A stretch of DNA of 64,000 nucleotides from Photobacterium sp. SKA34 (GCF_000153325.1 NZ_CH724141.1:851850-915849), one strand, 5' to 3'. Counted from the first letter of the stretch, positions 29,273 through 40,242 are shown. The notes: generated by a model not told the origin, from the letters alone. Numbers and translations: made by a program.

Positions 29273-30517
29273 TCAAGATAAACCGAGTAATCGAGTGGTA
29301 CAGAAGAAATAAATCAATAACCCACTGATATCAACAATGGTCGTGATAGCCGGGCTGGCAACAACAGCAGGATCGAGATCAAAGCGCTTACTGATTAACG
29401 GCAGCATCGCACCAATGACAGTAGACGATAAAATTTGAAAAAAAAGTGCTAAACCAATGGCACTGCCTAACATTGTCAGCGTTATTCCCGTTGGCAGCTC
29501 AATACCTTGAGACAGAAAGAAGACTTTACCTAACGTTAGAACAGCCAACACACTGCCCATCACAATGGCAATACGGGTCTCTTTCCACAAAACATAAAGC
29601 CAATCTCGAAGTTTAATATTTCCCAACGCGAGAGAGCGCACCATTACAGAGGCTGATTGTGTTCCTGAGTTACCACCAGAGTCAGCAATCATTGGCATGT
29701 AAAGCGCCAGTACGGTAATCGCTTCAATGGTATCTTCGTAGCTATGTATTACCATGCCAGATAACAGGCCTAATACAGCAAGACCAACAACCCATACAAT
29801 ACGTTTGCTTACATGTTCCATCACAGAGAGGTTCATATAATCACTGGAATGACTATCTTGTTGTATTCCCATTAATCGCTCCAGATCCTCTGTTTGCTCA
29901 TCGGTAATGATATCAATGGCAGATTTTGCCGATAACAAACCAACTGGAACTCCCATCCCATTAAGGATTGGAAGCACATCAAAACGACTCTTTTTCAGTA
30001 GTGCTACAGCATGCTCTTGCGAAGCACTGAAATGACAGCAAATCGCACTCTGGACGATATCTAACAACGTACTGTGAGGGCGTGCCGATATTAGTTCATC
30101 TAATTTAACTAAACCGACAAAACGATCATGATGATCTGTAATAGCTATACAGCTAAACTCAACAGATTGACGACGCAAAGCTTGTTGTGTTTGCTCTACA
30201 GTTAAGTGTTGTGGAAATACAATCATTGCCGCTGAATGAGTGGCATGAATAACGGGATGCTTTGCTTTCACAAACCATTCAATATCTTGCTTATACTCAA
30301 AACCATTAAGAGAAATAAGCATATTAAGTGACTTTTCTGATATTTGCTTAATAAAACACAGTGTTTGCTGAATATACTCCGCACTAAATAATGCGTTTAA
30401 ATTAGCGATATTTTTTTCTTCAACCCAGCGTAAAAAAAGAGATATATCAACGGGTGTTGTGCTATTCGCTATATTTATAGATTGTTGATAAACGAAATTA
30501 CTTATTGTATTGGTCAT
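29273..30517 (-). CDS. mgtE: MgtE-family magnesium transporter
   Basis: 414 aa from ATG 30517 (AAAGG upstream); a longer frame adds 17 basic residues without support. Order: N-terminal helical MgtE_N region, two CBS domains (DHHDRFVGLVKLDEL; FDVLPILNGMGVPVGLL), then five membrane helices with the pore sequences PMIADSGGNSGTQSA and FDLDPAVVASPAITT. These are the Mg2+-binding signature regions of MgtE channels, which close when Mg2+ binds the CBS domains. Preceded by a short leader ORF and hairpin. Confidence 0.92.
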   Translation of the reverse strand: MTNTISNFVYQQSINIANSTTPVDISLFLRWVEEKNIANLNALFSAEYIQQTLCFIKQISEKSLNMLISLNGFEYKQDIEWFVKAKHPVIHATHSAAMIVFPQHLTVEQTQQALRRQSVEFSCIAITDHHDRFVGLVKLDELISARPHSTLLDIVQSAICCHFSASQEHAVALLKKSRFDVLPILNGMGVPVGLLSAKSAIDIITDEQTEDLERLMGIQQDSHSSDYMNLSVMEHVSKRIVWVVGLAVLGLLSGMVIHSYEDTIEAITVLALYMPMIADSGGNSGTQSASVMVRSLALGNIKLRDWLYVLWKETRIAIVMGSVLAVLTLGKVFFLSQGIELPTGITLTMLGSAIGLALFFQILSSTVIGAMLPLISKRFDLDPAVVASPAITTIVDISGLLIYFFCTTRLLGLS

Positions 30518-30695
30518 GTTAATGCACCTTTCAATTAAATATAACAATCTCTTGCTTCTAAAAAGCAATAGATAAATACGAAATATTCAGGTGATTACTA
30601 ACGCGGTAACATACTATTTTTGTTGATAAAAATAGAATATTAAAAAAGGCGAGAAGGATAAAGAGGAGGGAAAAAATAATAAAGCCTAATCCAAG

Positions 30696-30755
30696 TTACT
30701 TCAAAAATATCCTCGCGATTGTGTTAGTAATCCACCTTCGACTGTCGTTGTCCAT
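30696..30755 (-). CDS. Candidate leader peptide of mgtE (19 aa)
   Basis: ATG 30755 has AAGGAG six bases upstream and encodes MDNDSRRWITNTIARIFLK. The acidic start (D-N-D) followed by basic residues resembles the MgtL-type leaders whose acidic N-terminus destabilises ribosomes at low Mg2+. The GCG-AGG-ATA codons near its end (GCGAGGATA) can pair with TATCC-TTC-TCGC downstream, which is followed by six T, forming a possible attenuator 180 bp before mgtE. Leader function is inference. Confidence 0.55.
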   Translation of the reverse strand: MDNDSRRWITNTIARIFLK

Positions 30756-30775
30756 GATGTTCTCCTTTGTTTAAA

Positions 30776-31215
30776 GACTGGAGCATAGTAGATAGCTTAC
30801 TCTTTTTAGTCAACAGTAAGAGTATATAAATTCACATATCAGATGTTTCAATGTATTTCACCCTAGTTTATATAAGGAAAAAGAATACAATAATAATTTA
30901 GTGTTCCGTTCGTATGTTTTCTTTATCTAATATAAACACTCAACAAGAGAAAATGCCCCTGTTTAACTATATTTTACTTTTACTATAAATCTATAAGCAT
31001 AACTATAAGATATTTTTAACCTCAGTATTTCCTCACTTATTACAACTCAATTAAGGTAAATACAACTTGATTAAGAGCAATTTTTTATTAATAATAAACT
31101 GTGATTTGATTCAATAATTTCTTTTCTGGTAAGAATAAAAGTAAGTAAAGGTAAAAAGATATCTAACCTATGACAAGGTTCATTTATAGCGTCTACTTAA
31201 TTAAGGTTAATAATA
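30776..31215. other. AT-rich gap upstream of the mgtE leader
   Basis: About 440 bp, probably holding the mgtE promoter at its left edge. Nothing else supported. Confidence 0.5.
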
Positions 31216-31244
31216 AAAGGCTTGCTAGAATCTAGCAAGCCTTT
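31216..31244. terminator. Rho-independent terminator of the secreted hypothetical
   Basis: 14-bp perfect arms AAAGGCTTGCTAGA / TCTAGCAAGCCTTT around one base; strong hairpin 31 bp after the stop of the leftward gene. Confidence 0.85.
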
Positions 31245-31274
31245 ATAAAGTATAATTAATTTAAATTCTATAGA

Positions 31275-31979
31275 TTAATATGACTTTTCACATATGTATT
31301 TATCAGCATAAAATCCTGACTGATTAAGATCATTGAAAGATGTATATGTTGAGCAAATAATAGGTTCTTTTGGGTCCCTATAAACATATCCTAATTCAAG
31401 TAATTCACTATCATTAGTAATATCTTCATCATAATCAGTTTTATTAAGATCTTTTCGAGAAAAAGTTTTCATTTCGTTATAAAAAACATCACCGTTATCA
31501 AAAAAGATATCTTTTGATTTTGAAAGAACTAAATAAAAATCTTTAATTTCTTCAAAATTATTATTGTATACCTTTATTCCATTATTAAAGTTTCTTTCCT
31601 TTGTAGAACAAGTATCACTTTTAAAAGTAATTCCATACGAATTATTTTTTATATCTAAAATGTCATGTCTTGATTTATTTTTTAATAAGAAGTGACAATG
31701 TACTTTAACCATTCGTGTACCTTCTTCAGTATTCTCGTAGTAAGTAATCATAGGATCATAGATTTTATCAGGAGTGATATTATCTCCATCAATAAAATTC
31801 TCACTGTCAAAAATATGAAATTGATCATCTATCACCTTAATTGAAACATAAGGTTTTACTGGATGAAAGTCATCATCAATACCATTCGTTAAATCAAAAG
31901 ATGGTGATCCCGCTTGAGCCAGTGATGGTATGGCAATAAATAAAAGAGTCGTCAGTAACGTTGATTTTTTATTAAACAT
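31275..31979 (-). CDS. Secreted protein of unknown function
   Basis: 234 aa. Clear signal peptide (MFNKKSTLLTTLLFIAIPSL, cleavage after AQA). The mature part is acidic and aromatic, with Cys at HCHFLL, SDTCST, PIICST and KYICEK (four, possibly two disulphides). No family recognised. Own terminator downstream, own upstream gap: a single-gene unit. Codon use is very AT-rich, more than the neighbours, suggesting recent acquisition (impression by eye). Confidence 0.7.
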   Translation of the reverse strand: MFNKKSTLLTTLLFIAIPSLAQAGSPSFDLTNGIDDDFHPVKPYVSIKVIDDQFHIFDSENFIDGDNITPDKIYDPMITYYENTEEGTRMVKVHCHFLLKNKSRHDILDIKNNSYGITFKSDTCSTKERNFNNGIKVYNNNFEEIKDFYLVLSKSKDIFFDNGDVFYNEMKTFSRKDLNKTDYDEDITNDSELLELGYVYRDPKEPIICSTYTSFNDLNQSGFYADKYICEKSY

Positions 31980-32227
31980 TTTATTTCCTAGTTTATTTTG
32001 TTAAATATATAGCTTATGGTTTAAAACAAGCTCCTTATTTATAAGAAAAAAGGGAAAAATAATTTGATTTAAAATCAATAGCTCATGTTATTTCATGAAA
32101 AAATTTAAACTCTGTGATATAAGTTAATTTTCGCCACTTTCTACCCGTAACAATAAAATAAGTAAACACAAAAAAGCACAAACTATGGCAACCTTAATGT
32201 ATAGCGTCTAATTAAGATTAATAATCA

Positions 32228-33505
32228 TTAAATAAAACCAGAGAACATTGCAAAAATACCGGTAAAAATTACAAACCAATTGATAAACCCACCTTTACAA
32301 TGATTTAACTTAGGAACTTTGTAAAATGAATATTGAGGTAAGAAGAATACAATAAAGACACTTACAGGTACCATAAAGTACTTTATAATATTAATGATAT
32401 CTAGATTTTCTATAGTTGGAATTAATGTTATTACAAAAACCACACTGACAGAAATAAGACGCATTGCAAGTCCATTAGCAAAGTCATCCCCACATTTAAA
32501 TATATTCTTAGCCATCCCTATAAGGCTTTCTCTTGTAGCTATAAACGTTCCAAGAAAGGCTTTCATTGCGGCAAAGAAAATAATCACCTGAGAACAAATA
32601 GCAAGCCAAGGAGCATCAAACTTTCTTGCTAAGATTGATAGTGAAGTTAAATTTTCAACTCTAGCCAATTTAATTTCAGATGGCGTAAGTGTGAAAATAC
32701 AACTCAGAGAGAAAAATACTACTGTTGATATGATAATTATCAAGGATATAATTAGGATATTATCAATTTTTTTAAATGCATGCTCACCATGAGACTGTTT
32801 GTAATGAGCCACTAAACTTGAAACTATCGGAGTAAAACTAAATGCAAAAATAAGAACAGGTAAGTTATTAAAAGTAGATTTAAAGATTTCAGGAATAAAA
32901 TTTGTATTTGCTTCTGAAGATAGAAATGCTGTATTCCAATGAGGAATAGACATAACACCAAAAAATATTAATGAAATTATAAATGGGAATACTATAAAGC
33001 CAACGACTTTAACTATTGTTTCAGTCTTACCCAATGAAATGAGTGACATCACAGTAAGGATACCACAGACAGTAAGATTTCTATTTAAAGGATCAAACTC
33101 CAACTGTGTTTTGAAAAAATCCAAAAATGTATTACTCATTGTAATGGCATAAACAGCTAACGAAGGAATCATTATTAGAAAGTAAGCTACAGTCAAATAT
33201 TTTACGGCTTTATTCCCTAAAAGCTCATTTGTTGTATCAATAAGATTACTTTTTGAGGTTTTTGAAACGGTACCTTCAGCTATATATTGGGCAAGAACTC
33301 TATACGTGAAATAGGTTACAGGAAATGCAAGTGCGATTAATATAACCATTGACCATATACCTGCACTACCAAGACTTATCGGCCAAAAAAGTGATCCGCT
33401 TCCAACAGCACATCCATAAATAGCTAATATCCATAACACATCAGTTTTAAAACTATTTCCAATTGTATTTGACTTAAGGTTTGACGTAAGGGTACTGGAA
33501 GACAT
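32228..33505 (-). CDS. HAAAP-family amino-acid permease (SdaC/TdcC-like)
   Basis: 425 aa from ATG 33505, which has GGAG six bases upstream. About eleven membrane segments. Start of the transport core reads ILAIYGCAVGSGSLFWPISLG, matching the GxGxLFLPI motif of the hydroxy/aromatic amino acid permeases; later FAFSFTPIVSSLV and AFLGTFIATRESLIG are also family-like. Likely a proton or sodium symporter for serine, threonine or a related amino acid. Follows the truncated lyase gene by about 35 bp, so the two formed an amino-acid catabolic operon. Confidence 0.85.
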   Translation of the reverse strand: MSSSTLTSNLKSNTIGNSFKTDVLWILAIYGCAVGSGSLFWPISLGSAGIWSMVILIALAFPVTYFTYRVLAQYIAEGTVSKTSKSNLIDTTNELLGNKAVKYLTVAYFLIMIPSLAVYAITMSNTFLDFFKTQLEFDPLNRNLTVCGILTVMSLISLGKTETIVKVVGFIVFPFIISLIFFGVMSIPHWNTAFLSSEANTNFIPEIFKSTFNNLPVLIFAFSFTPIVSSLVAHYKQSHGEHAFKKIDNILIISLIIIISTVVFFSLSCIFTLTPSEIKLARVENLTSLSILARKFDAPWLAICSQVIIFFAAMKAFLGTFIATRESLIGMAKNIFKCGDDFANGLAMRLISVSVVFVITLIPTIENLDIINIIKYFMVPVSVFIVFFLPQYSFYKVPKLNHCKGGFINWFVIFTGIFAMFSGFI

Positions 33506-33551
33506 ATAACTCTCCATTGTTAAATATTTTGTCTTAATTATTATTTTTCTT

Positions 33552-34063
33552 CTATTGTGTTTTTTTTAAGGATGCGTCTAAATCATTAATTAAACATTGG
33601 CTATCTTCGAGCCCAATAGAGATTCTTATTAAAGAAGAGTCACCTCTAGTAAATAAGCGTGATTTCAATGAATCAACCGAATAATATGCAATAAGACTTG
33701 TCGTCCCTCCATAACTAGCACCTATTTTGAACTTCGTGAAAGTATCAAAGAATGCACCTATTTGGCTTTCATCTTTTAAAGTGAAGGAGAATACTGAACC
33801 GTAATTATCAAAATATTTATTATAAAGCGTATTATCTTCTGATGATGGTAAAGCTGGATGCAAAACAGAAGCAACTGATTCGTGATTATCTAACCACTGG
33901 GCAATAGCTTTTGCTGAATTGGATTGCTTCTCCTGTCGCAATTCATAAGTTTCAAGTCCCCTCAAGGCAAGGAAACAATCATCAGGGCTAACATACATAC
34001 CCATTATATCTTGTAGGCTTCTCAGCTTTTTATGTAATTTAATTTCATTTGTACTAACACTAC
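33552..34063 (-). pseudogene. C-terminal remnant of a MetC-type PLP lyase, cut by IS3
   Basis: The frame is open from the IS border and reads SVSTNEIKLHKKLRSLQDIM, then GMYVSPDDCFLALRGLETYE, typical of the region just after the PLP-binding lysine in cystathionine beta-lyase and related Cys/Met-metabolism enzymes; it ends with the usual IRISIGLED region. The first ~200 residues, including the PLP lysine, are gone and are not found beyond the IS. A restart at ATG 34004 would give an inactive 150-aa fragment. Confidence 0.87.
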
Positions 34064-34071
34064 TGTAGTGG

Positions 34072-35285
<1,214 letters not shown>

Positions 35286-35396
35286 CTCTAACTAAGTGAC
35301 CAAATTCACTATGCCACTACACTATTAAGTTAACGTAACACCTTTAGGTACAGGGAAGATTCAATTGAGTTACTCTTTCTACTTAAAGGATTGCTA

Positions 35397-35601
35397 ATGA
35401 GAAAGAGTTTACTTCTTGTAACAGCGTTACTGGTTGTTAGTCCCCTCTCTTTTTCAAAAGCCATGGCTGGAACCGTAACAATAGATAAAGATATTACGGG
35501 GTTTACAAGATCGCTTTAAATTCAGCGGGCAAACTTTCACCAAACGAGGAAATAAGGACTCTCTTAAAATAGAAAGTCAAACGAGAGAATACGCAGGTTG
35601 A
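35397..35601 (+). pseudogene. Remnant of a small exported (porin-like?) protein
   Basis: AAAGGA precedes ATG 35397, followed by a good signal peptide (MRKSLLLVTALLVVSPLSFS, cleavage after AMA) and GTVTIDKDITG. The frame stops at 35519 after 40 codons. Moving by one base continues as LQDRFKFSGQTFTKRGNKDS and ends at 35601. So one frameshift breaks a gene that is also too short, probably deleted at its 3' end. The alternating charged/polar pattern could be the first strands of a KdgM-like porin; weak. Confidence 0.4.
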
Positions 35602-35760
35602 ACTCACGTGTTAACATGATATTAATACCGATTCATTTTCAACAAACAGGCGTACAATTACTTTTGCTATTCTGGCACTTATGAGTATGTTTGGTTCTAC
35701 CTTGCCGGAACTTTTATTATTAAAACGTGATATGTTGTTAATCAATACCGAGAGCTCACT

Positions 35761-36537
35761 GTGACCACCACTGCCCAAAGACGTGAAAAAATCTTTCACT
35801 ACATTCAAATTCACCAAAAAGGTGAAGTTACATATTTTTCTGAACTTTACGATGTTTCAGAGGTGACGATTCGCAATGACCTAAACCACTTGGAAAAGAA
35901 AGGCTGCGTGACTCGTTGTTATGGCGGAGCCTTACTCAACAACAAGTTTGCCTTCGAACGCCCACTGAATGATAAAAAACAGCTCAATTGTGATATCAAA
36001 GAGAAACTCGGCGAATACGCCGCATCTTTGGTACAAAGCGGCGATAAAATTATTATTGATTCTGGCTCAACCACAGAGCAAATCACCCACTACCTCAACC
36101 CTAAACATAACCTTGTTGTTATGACTAACGGTATTAATATCGCCTATCACCTCGCTAATCAAGAGAACATCGAAGTTATGGTCAGCGGAGGTGTAATGCG
36201 GCATAACTCCTATTCATTACATGGCACTGGTGGGGAAGAATTCTTAGCCGGCTTTCGCTTCAACAAGCTATTCTTAGGGGTTGATGGTTTTGATAAAATT
36301 GCCGGCATTACCACTCCTCATCAAGGCGAAGCTAATATTAACCGTAAAATGGTCGAAGCGGCACAAACCGTTATTGCGGTAACTGACTCCTCTAAGTTTA
36401 ATCGCCAAAGTTTTTGCTTAATTGCCCGCCCTGAGCAATTGAATATCTTAATTACCGATAGTGGTATTCCCCAAGATTACGTCGAGCAACTGACCGAAAT
36501 GGGCGTTGATGTCCATATTGTTTATGCTATTGCCTAA
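35761..36537 (+). CDS. agaR: DeoR-family regulator, AgaR-like (copy 1)
   Basis: 258 aa from a GTG start. HTH_DeoR (TYFSELYDVSEVTIRNDLNHLEKKG is the recognition region, about residues 24-48) and sugar-phosphate-sensing DeoRC domain (DSGSTTEQI, GVDGFD). Members bind a phosphosugar to release the operator; AgaR is the repressor of GalNAc genes. Paralogous to the gene at 36973, same length. Which of the two controls the aga operon cannot be told from sequence. Confidence 0.82.
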   Translation: MTTTAQRREKIFHYIQIHQKGEVTYFSELYDVSEVTIRNDLNHLEKKGCVTRCYGGALLNNKFAFERPLNDKKQLNCDIKEKLGEYAASLVQSGDKIIIDSGSTTEQITHYLNPKHNLVVMTNGINIAYHLANQENIEVMVSGGVMRHNSYSLHGTGGEEFLAGFRFNKLFLGVDGFDKIAGITTPHQGEANINRKMVEAAQTVIAVTDSSKFNRQSFCLIARPEQLNILITDSGIPQDYVEQLTEMGVDVHIVYAIA

Positions 36538-36727
36538 TACATGTTACTAAATTAACTGCAAAAACAAGCCTCTACCAGCATATTAATACCTTCTTTCACT
36601 CACTAAGAGCAGTTCAATTAGGACTGTTCTTTTTCTCTCTACGTTTTCGAAAATTACCGCAAGTTTGATTTTTGTGATCTTCGTCGATTTGGTTATCGAA
36701 ACCCTTCTACTTCTAAGGATTTCATTT

Positions 36728-36890
36728 CGCTTTCACTGTTTCTCTTCATAATCCCGATGCAAAACTGGTTCTCAACACAAAAAACCCTCTTCAAAGTGAA
36801 AGAAAAGCTTTCACTTTCACCCAAGTGAAAGACCAAAACCAAACAAATCGAAAGAAAACCCTTTGTGATCCACCTTTCATTTTTATCCAT
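36728..36890. promoter_or_regulatory. Clustered TTTC-type repeats, candidate AgaR operators
   Basis: The gap between the two regulators holds CGCTTTCACTGTTTC near 36729, an inverted repeat AAGTGAAAG (36794-36802) / CTTTCACTT (36808-36816), another AAGTGAAAG at about 36823, and CCTTTCATTTTT near 36873. Repeated CTTTC motifs are the known feature of AgaR sites in Escherichia coli. Probably the control region of the aga operon. Confidence 0.6.
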
Positions 36891-36972
36891 TATTTACTGC
36901 TTTAATCCACACCAAAAGAAATCGAAACACTTCACTCCTTGAATTGAAATGTAACGAAAGGGGAATAGGTAA

Positions 36973-37749
36973 ATGACCAGTGCAGAGAGAAGACAGCAAA
37001 TCATGGCGCACATTCGCAACAATGGCTCAGGCAAAGTAGATGAGTTTACTCAGCAATACGACGTCTCAGCAGTCACGATTCGTCATGATCTCAACTTACT
37101 GGAAAAGGAAGGTTGTGTATTCCGTTGTTACGGTGGTGCGACATTAAACCCGAACTTTGCTTTCGAACAACCTTTACACCGTAAGGGTCAACTTAATCGC
37201 AGTGCCAAACAATACATTGCTGAAGCTGCGGCAAAGCTCGTTAACGATGGCGACACCATCATTTTAGATTCAGGCACCACCATAGGTCTGATGCCAAAGT
37301 ACCTCAATAACAAACAGCATTTGGTGGTTATGACGAATGCGCTCAACACCGCTTATCAGTTGAGCAATAACAACAACGTTGATCTACACGTAGTTGGCGG
37401 CAATTTACGTCGCACATCATGTTCATTGACTGGCCATCAAGGTGAAGAGCAAGTTCGTGCTTATCTGTTCGACAAACTGTTTCTAGGTGTCGACGGATTT
37501 GATCTGCAAGCGGGTATTACCACGCCTGACAATCATGAGGCACAAATGAACCGCGCTATGTGCGACGTCGCTCGTCAAGTGATTGCCGTCGCAGACTCAA
37601 GCAAGTTCGGACGCAAGAGTTTTTGCATGATCCGAGCGGCACACCAAATCGATATTTTGGTTACAGACAGCAATATTCCACATGCTATTCACCAAGCCTT
37701 AACTGACTTGGGTGTCACCGTCATTCTTGCAGACCGAACTATAAATTAG
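36973..37749 (+). CDS. agaR: DeoR-family regulator, AgaR-like (copy 2)
   Basis: 258 aa. Same layout as the neighbour at 35761: HTH (DEFTQQYDVSAVTIRHDLN) and DeoRC phosphosugar domain (DSGTTIGLMP, GVDGFDLQAGITTPD). GAAAGGGG precedes the ATG. It begins the run of aga genes, 8 bp before kbaZ, and carries the operator-like repeats directly upstream, so it is the better candidate for the local repressor. Confidence 0.87.
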   Translation: MTSAERRQQIMAHIRNNGSGKVDEFTQQYDVSAVTIRHDLNLLEKEGCVFRCYGGATLNPNFAFEQPLHRKGQLNRSAKQYIAEAAAKLVNDGDTIILDSGTTIGLMPKYLNNKQHLVVMTNALNTAYQLSNNNNVDLHVVGGNLRRTSCSLTGHQGEEQVRAYLFDKLFLGVDGFDLQAGITTPDNHEAQMNRAMCDVARQVIAVADSSKFGRKSFCMIRAAHQIDILVTDSNIPHAIHQALTDLGVTVILADRTIN

Positions 37750-37757
37750 GATTGAAA

Positions 37758-39080
37758 ATGAAAGCGTTACTTTCTCTTATCGAGCGACACAAACAAGGAA
37801 ATGCTACTGGTATTTACTCAGTTTGTTCTGCGCACCCACTTGTACTTGAAGCTGCAATTAAGCAAGCGGCACAAGACGATCAGCTTGTTTTAATTGAAGC
37901 CACATCAAACCAAGTGAATCAGTTTGGTGGCTACACAGGTATGTCACCAAAAGACTTCGCCGAACATGTGTTTGCCTTGGCTGAACATTTGAAATTCCCT
38001 GTTGAGAATATTGTTTTAGGTGGCGACCACTTAGGTCCTAACTGCTGGCAACATTTACCAGCTAACCAAGCAATGGAATATTCTGAGCAGATGATCAATG
38101 ACTATGTCTTGGCAGGTTTTAAGAAAATCCACCTAGATTGCTCAATGTCATGTGCTGACGATAAAACCCTGCTAAGTGAAGCCATCATGGCAGAGCGCGC
38201 TGCCAAATTATGTTTGGTTGCAGAAAATGCATGGAAGATCGCAGGCGGTGAAGCACCTGTTTATGTTGTGGGGACTGAAGTCCCAACCCCTGGCGGTGCG
38301 CTCGAATCTTTAGAAGAAGAAGGGATTGAAGTCACTAAACCTCAAGAGGCCATCACGACACTTGAGGCTCACCATCAAGCGTTTAGCGATATGGGTCTTG
38401 GTTATGTGTGGCCTCGCATTATCGGTCTTGTTGTTCAGCCAGGTGTGGAATTTGACCATCACAGTGTACACCACTACGACAGTATTGCCGCGCAATCACT
38501 GAGCAACCTAATCAAGAGTCAGCCAAATCTTGTGTTTGAAGCGCACTCTACCGATTACCAAAACCCTGTGGCTTACCATGAATTAGTTCGCGACCATTTT
38601 GCCATCTTAAAGGTCGGCCCTGCTCTAACATTTGCTCTGCGTGAAGCTCTTTATGGCCTAGACCGCGCGGAAAAAGAGTGGTTAGGCACACATAATGCGT
38701 CTCATCTACGTGAAACCATTGAACAAGTGATGCATGAGCAACCAAACTACTGGCGCTCACACTATGCCAGTAAAGGGCATCAACAATTCTTAGACTGCAG
38801 CTACAGCTTAAGCGATCGCATTCGTTACTACTGGACTCATCCAGAAGTGCAAGCAGCGCAACAAGTAATGTTCGACAACTTAAATGTTAAACCGCTGCCT
38901 ATGACTCTCCTTAGCCAATATTTACCAAATCAAGCTAAGGCTATTTCTCAACACCAAATACCAAATCAACCCGCTGAAATTGTGATGCACAAGATTATGG
39001 AAGTAACGCAAGTTTACTCTGAAGCTTGTTACACAAATACAGCGGTATCTAAGGAGACTATCAAATGCGATCATTTTTAG
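37758..39080 (+). CDS. kbaZ: Tagatose-1,6-bisphosphate aldolase subunit KbaZ/AgaZ
   Basis: 440 aa from ATG 37758 (AGGA six bases upstream; TTG two codons earlier is less likely). Matches the GatZ/KbaZ family: IYSVCSAHPLVLEAAI, EATSNQVNQFGGYTGM, VLGGDHLGPNCWQ and LDCSMSCADD. This subunit is needed for full activity and stability of the class II aldolase KbaY, encoded at the end of the operon; it has no accepted catalytic role. Overlaps agaS by 16 bp. Confidence 0.92.
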   Translation: MKALLSLIERHKQGNATGIYSVCSAHPLVLEAAIKQAAQDDQLVLIEATSNQVNQFGGYTGMSPKDFAEHVFALAEHLKFPVENIVLGGDHLGPNCWQHLPANQAMEYSEQMINDYVLAGFKKIHLDCSMSCADDKTLLSEAIMAERAAKLCLVAENAWKIAGGEAPVYVVGTEVPTPGGALESLEEEGIEVTKPQEAITTLEAHHQAFSDMGLGYVWPRIIGLVVQPGVEFDHHSVHHYDSIAAQSLSNLIKSQPNLVFEAHSTDYQNPVAYHELVRDHFAILKVGPALTFALREALYGLDRAEKEWLGTHNASHLRETIEQVMHEQPNYWRSHYASKGHQQFLDCSYSLSDRIRYYWTHPEVQAAQQVMFDNLNVKPLPMTLLSQYLPNQAKAISQHQIPNQPAEIVMHKIMEVTQVYSEACYTNTAVSKETIKCDHF

Positions 39081-40222
39081 GCTATGAACTGCCGTGGTTA
39101 GAAGAACACAACGGTGTTCACACTGCACAAGAGATCAGCCACCAACCACGTTTATGGCGTGCACTATCTGACATTTTAGAACAACAATATGATGCTGTGA
39201 GTGCTTTTCTGAACCCGCTTCTTGCGCGTTCAGATCTACGTATCATTCTAACTGGTGCAGGTACCTCTGCATTCGTTGGTGATGCAGCAGCACCATTTAT
39301 TAATGAAGGTCTTGGCTTCCGTGTTGAATCAATTCCAACCACGGACTTGGTGTCAAATCCAACAAAATACCTTGATCCAAGCCGTCCAACATTACTGGTC
39401 TCTTACGCTCGTTCAGGTAATAGCCCTGAGAGCGTGGCAGCCGTTGCCTTGGTTGATCAACTAGTACCTGATTGCCACCACTTATTTTTGACTTGTAACG
39501 CAGATGGCGCGCTGTCTGGTTATGCACAAACAGCAAACAACGCTTACTGCATGCTAATGCCAGAAGGCTCAAACGATAAAAGCTTTGCCATGACGTCAAG
39601 CTTTAGCTGCATGTTGATGTCAACACTGACGCTACTGGGCGGTCAAACGCCAGTTGAATGGAACAGGCAAATCGAATCCACTGCAGCACTTTGTGAAGGC
39701 AAACTAGAACAATGGCAAGCAGCAGTTAAAGAGTTAGCAAGACAACCTTTCCAACGCCTAATAGTTCTGGGAAGCGGCGGTTTTGCCGGTCTAGCACGTG
39801 AAGCATCACTTAAGTCCCTTGAGCTAAGTGCAGGTCAAGTGATGACGGCTTACGATTCATCTCTTGGTTTCCGCCATGGTCCTAAATTTACCATCGACCA
39901 AAGTGCACTAGTGATTCAATTGCTTTCAAGTGAAACCTACACGCGCCAATACGACATGGATCTGTTCAATGAAATCCGTCGTGATAAACAAGCGCTGGCA
40001 CACATCGCAATCTCTGAACTGCCATTAAATGAAGAAGCGGTATTTGAGCTTGGTCAGCTTGACCTTGGCGACCAATGGCTGTGCTTCCCGTACCTCATTT
40101 TCTGCCAAATGTTGGCATTTGAAAAATCAATTCAACTCGGTTTGGGCCCAGATAATCCTTGTCCATCTGGTGAAGTAAATCGAGTGGTGCAAGGCGTCAC
40201 TATCTACCCATACAACCAATAA
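39065..40222 (+). CDS. agaS: AgaS, SIS-domain galactosamine-6-P deaminase/isomerase
   Basis: 385 aa. Two SIS (sugar isomerase) domains: LTGAGTSAFVGDAAAPF with SYARSGNSPESVA, and VLGSGGFAGLAREASLKSLE with HGPKF. AGGAG eight bases before ATG. AgaS converts galactosamine-6-phosphate to tagatose-6-phosphate plus ammonia. No separate agaI-type deaminase is present, so AgaS must perform this step here. Confidence 0.92.
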   Translation: MRSFLGYELPWLEEHNGVHTAQEISHQPRLWRALSDILEQQYDAVSAFLNPLLARSDLRIILTGAGTSAFVGDAAAPFINEGLGFRVESIPTTDLVSNPTKYLDPSRPTLLVSYARSGNSPESVAAVALVDQLVPDCHHLFLTCNADGALSGYAQTANNAYCMLMPEGSNDKSFAMTSSFSCMLMSTLTLLGGQTPVEWNRQIESTAALCEGKLEQWQAAVKELARQPFQRLIVLGSGGFAGLAREASLKSLELSAGQVMTAYDSSLGFRHGPKFTIDQSALVIQLLSSETYTRQYDMDLFNEIRRDKQALAHIAISELPLNEEAVFELGQLDLGDQWLCFPYLIFCQMLAFEKSIQLGLGPDNPCPSGEVNRVVQGVTIYPYNQ

Positions 40223-40242
40223 TAATTTTAAAGGAGATCATC

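Noticed and set aside
36693-36890. 65-codon minus-strand frame between the two AgaR genes
   Set aside because: Composed mainly of the operator-like TTTC/GAAAG repeats; looks like a regulatory region.
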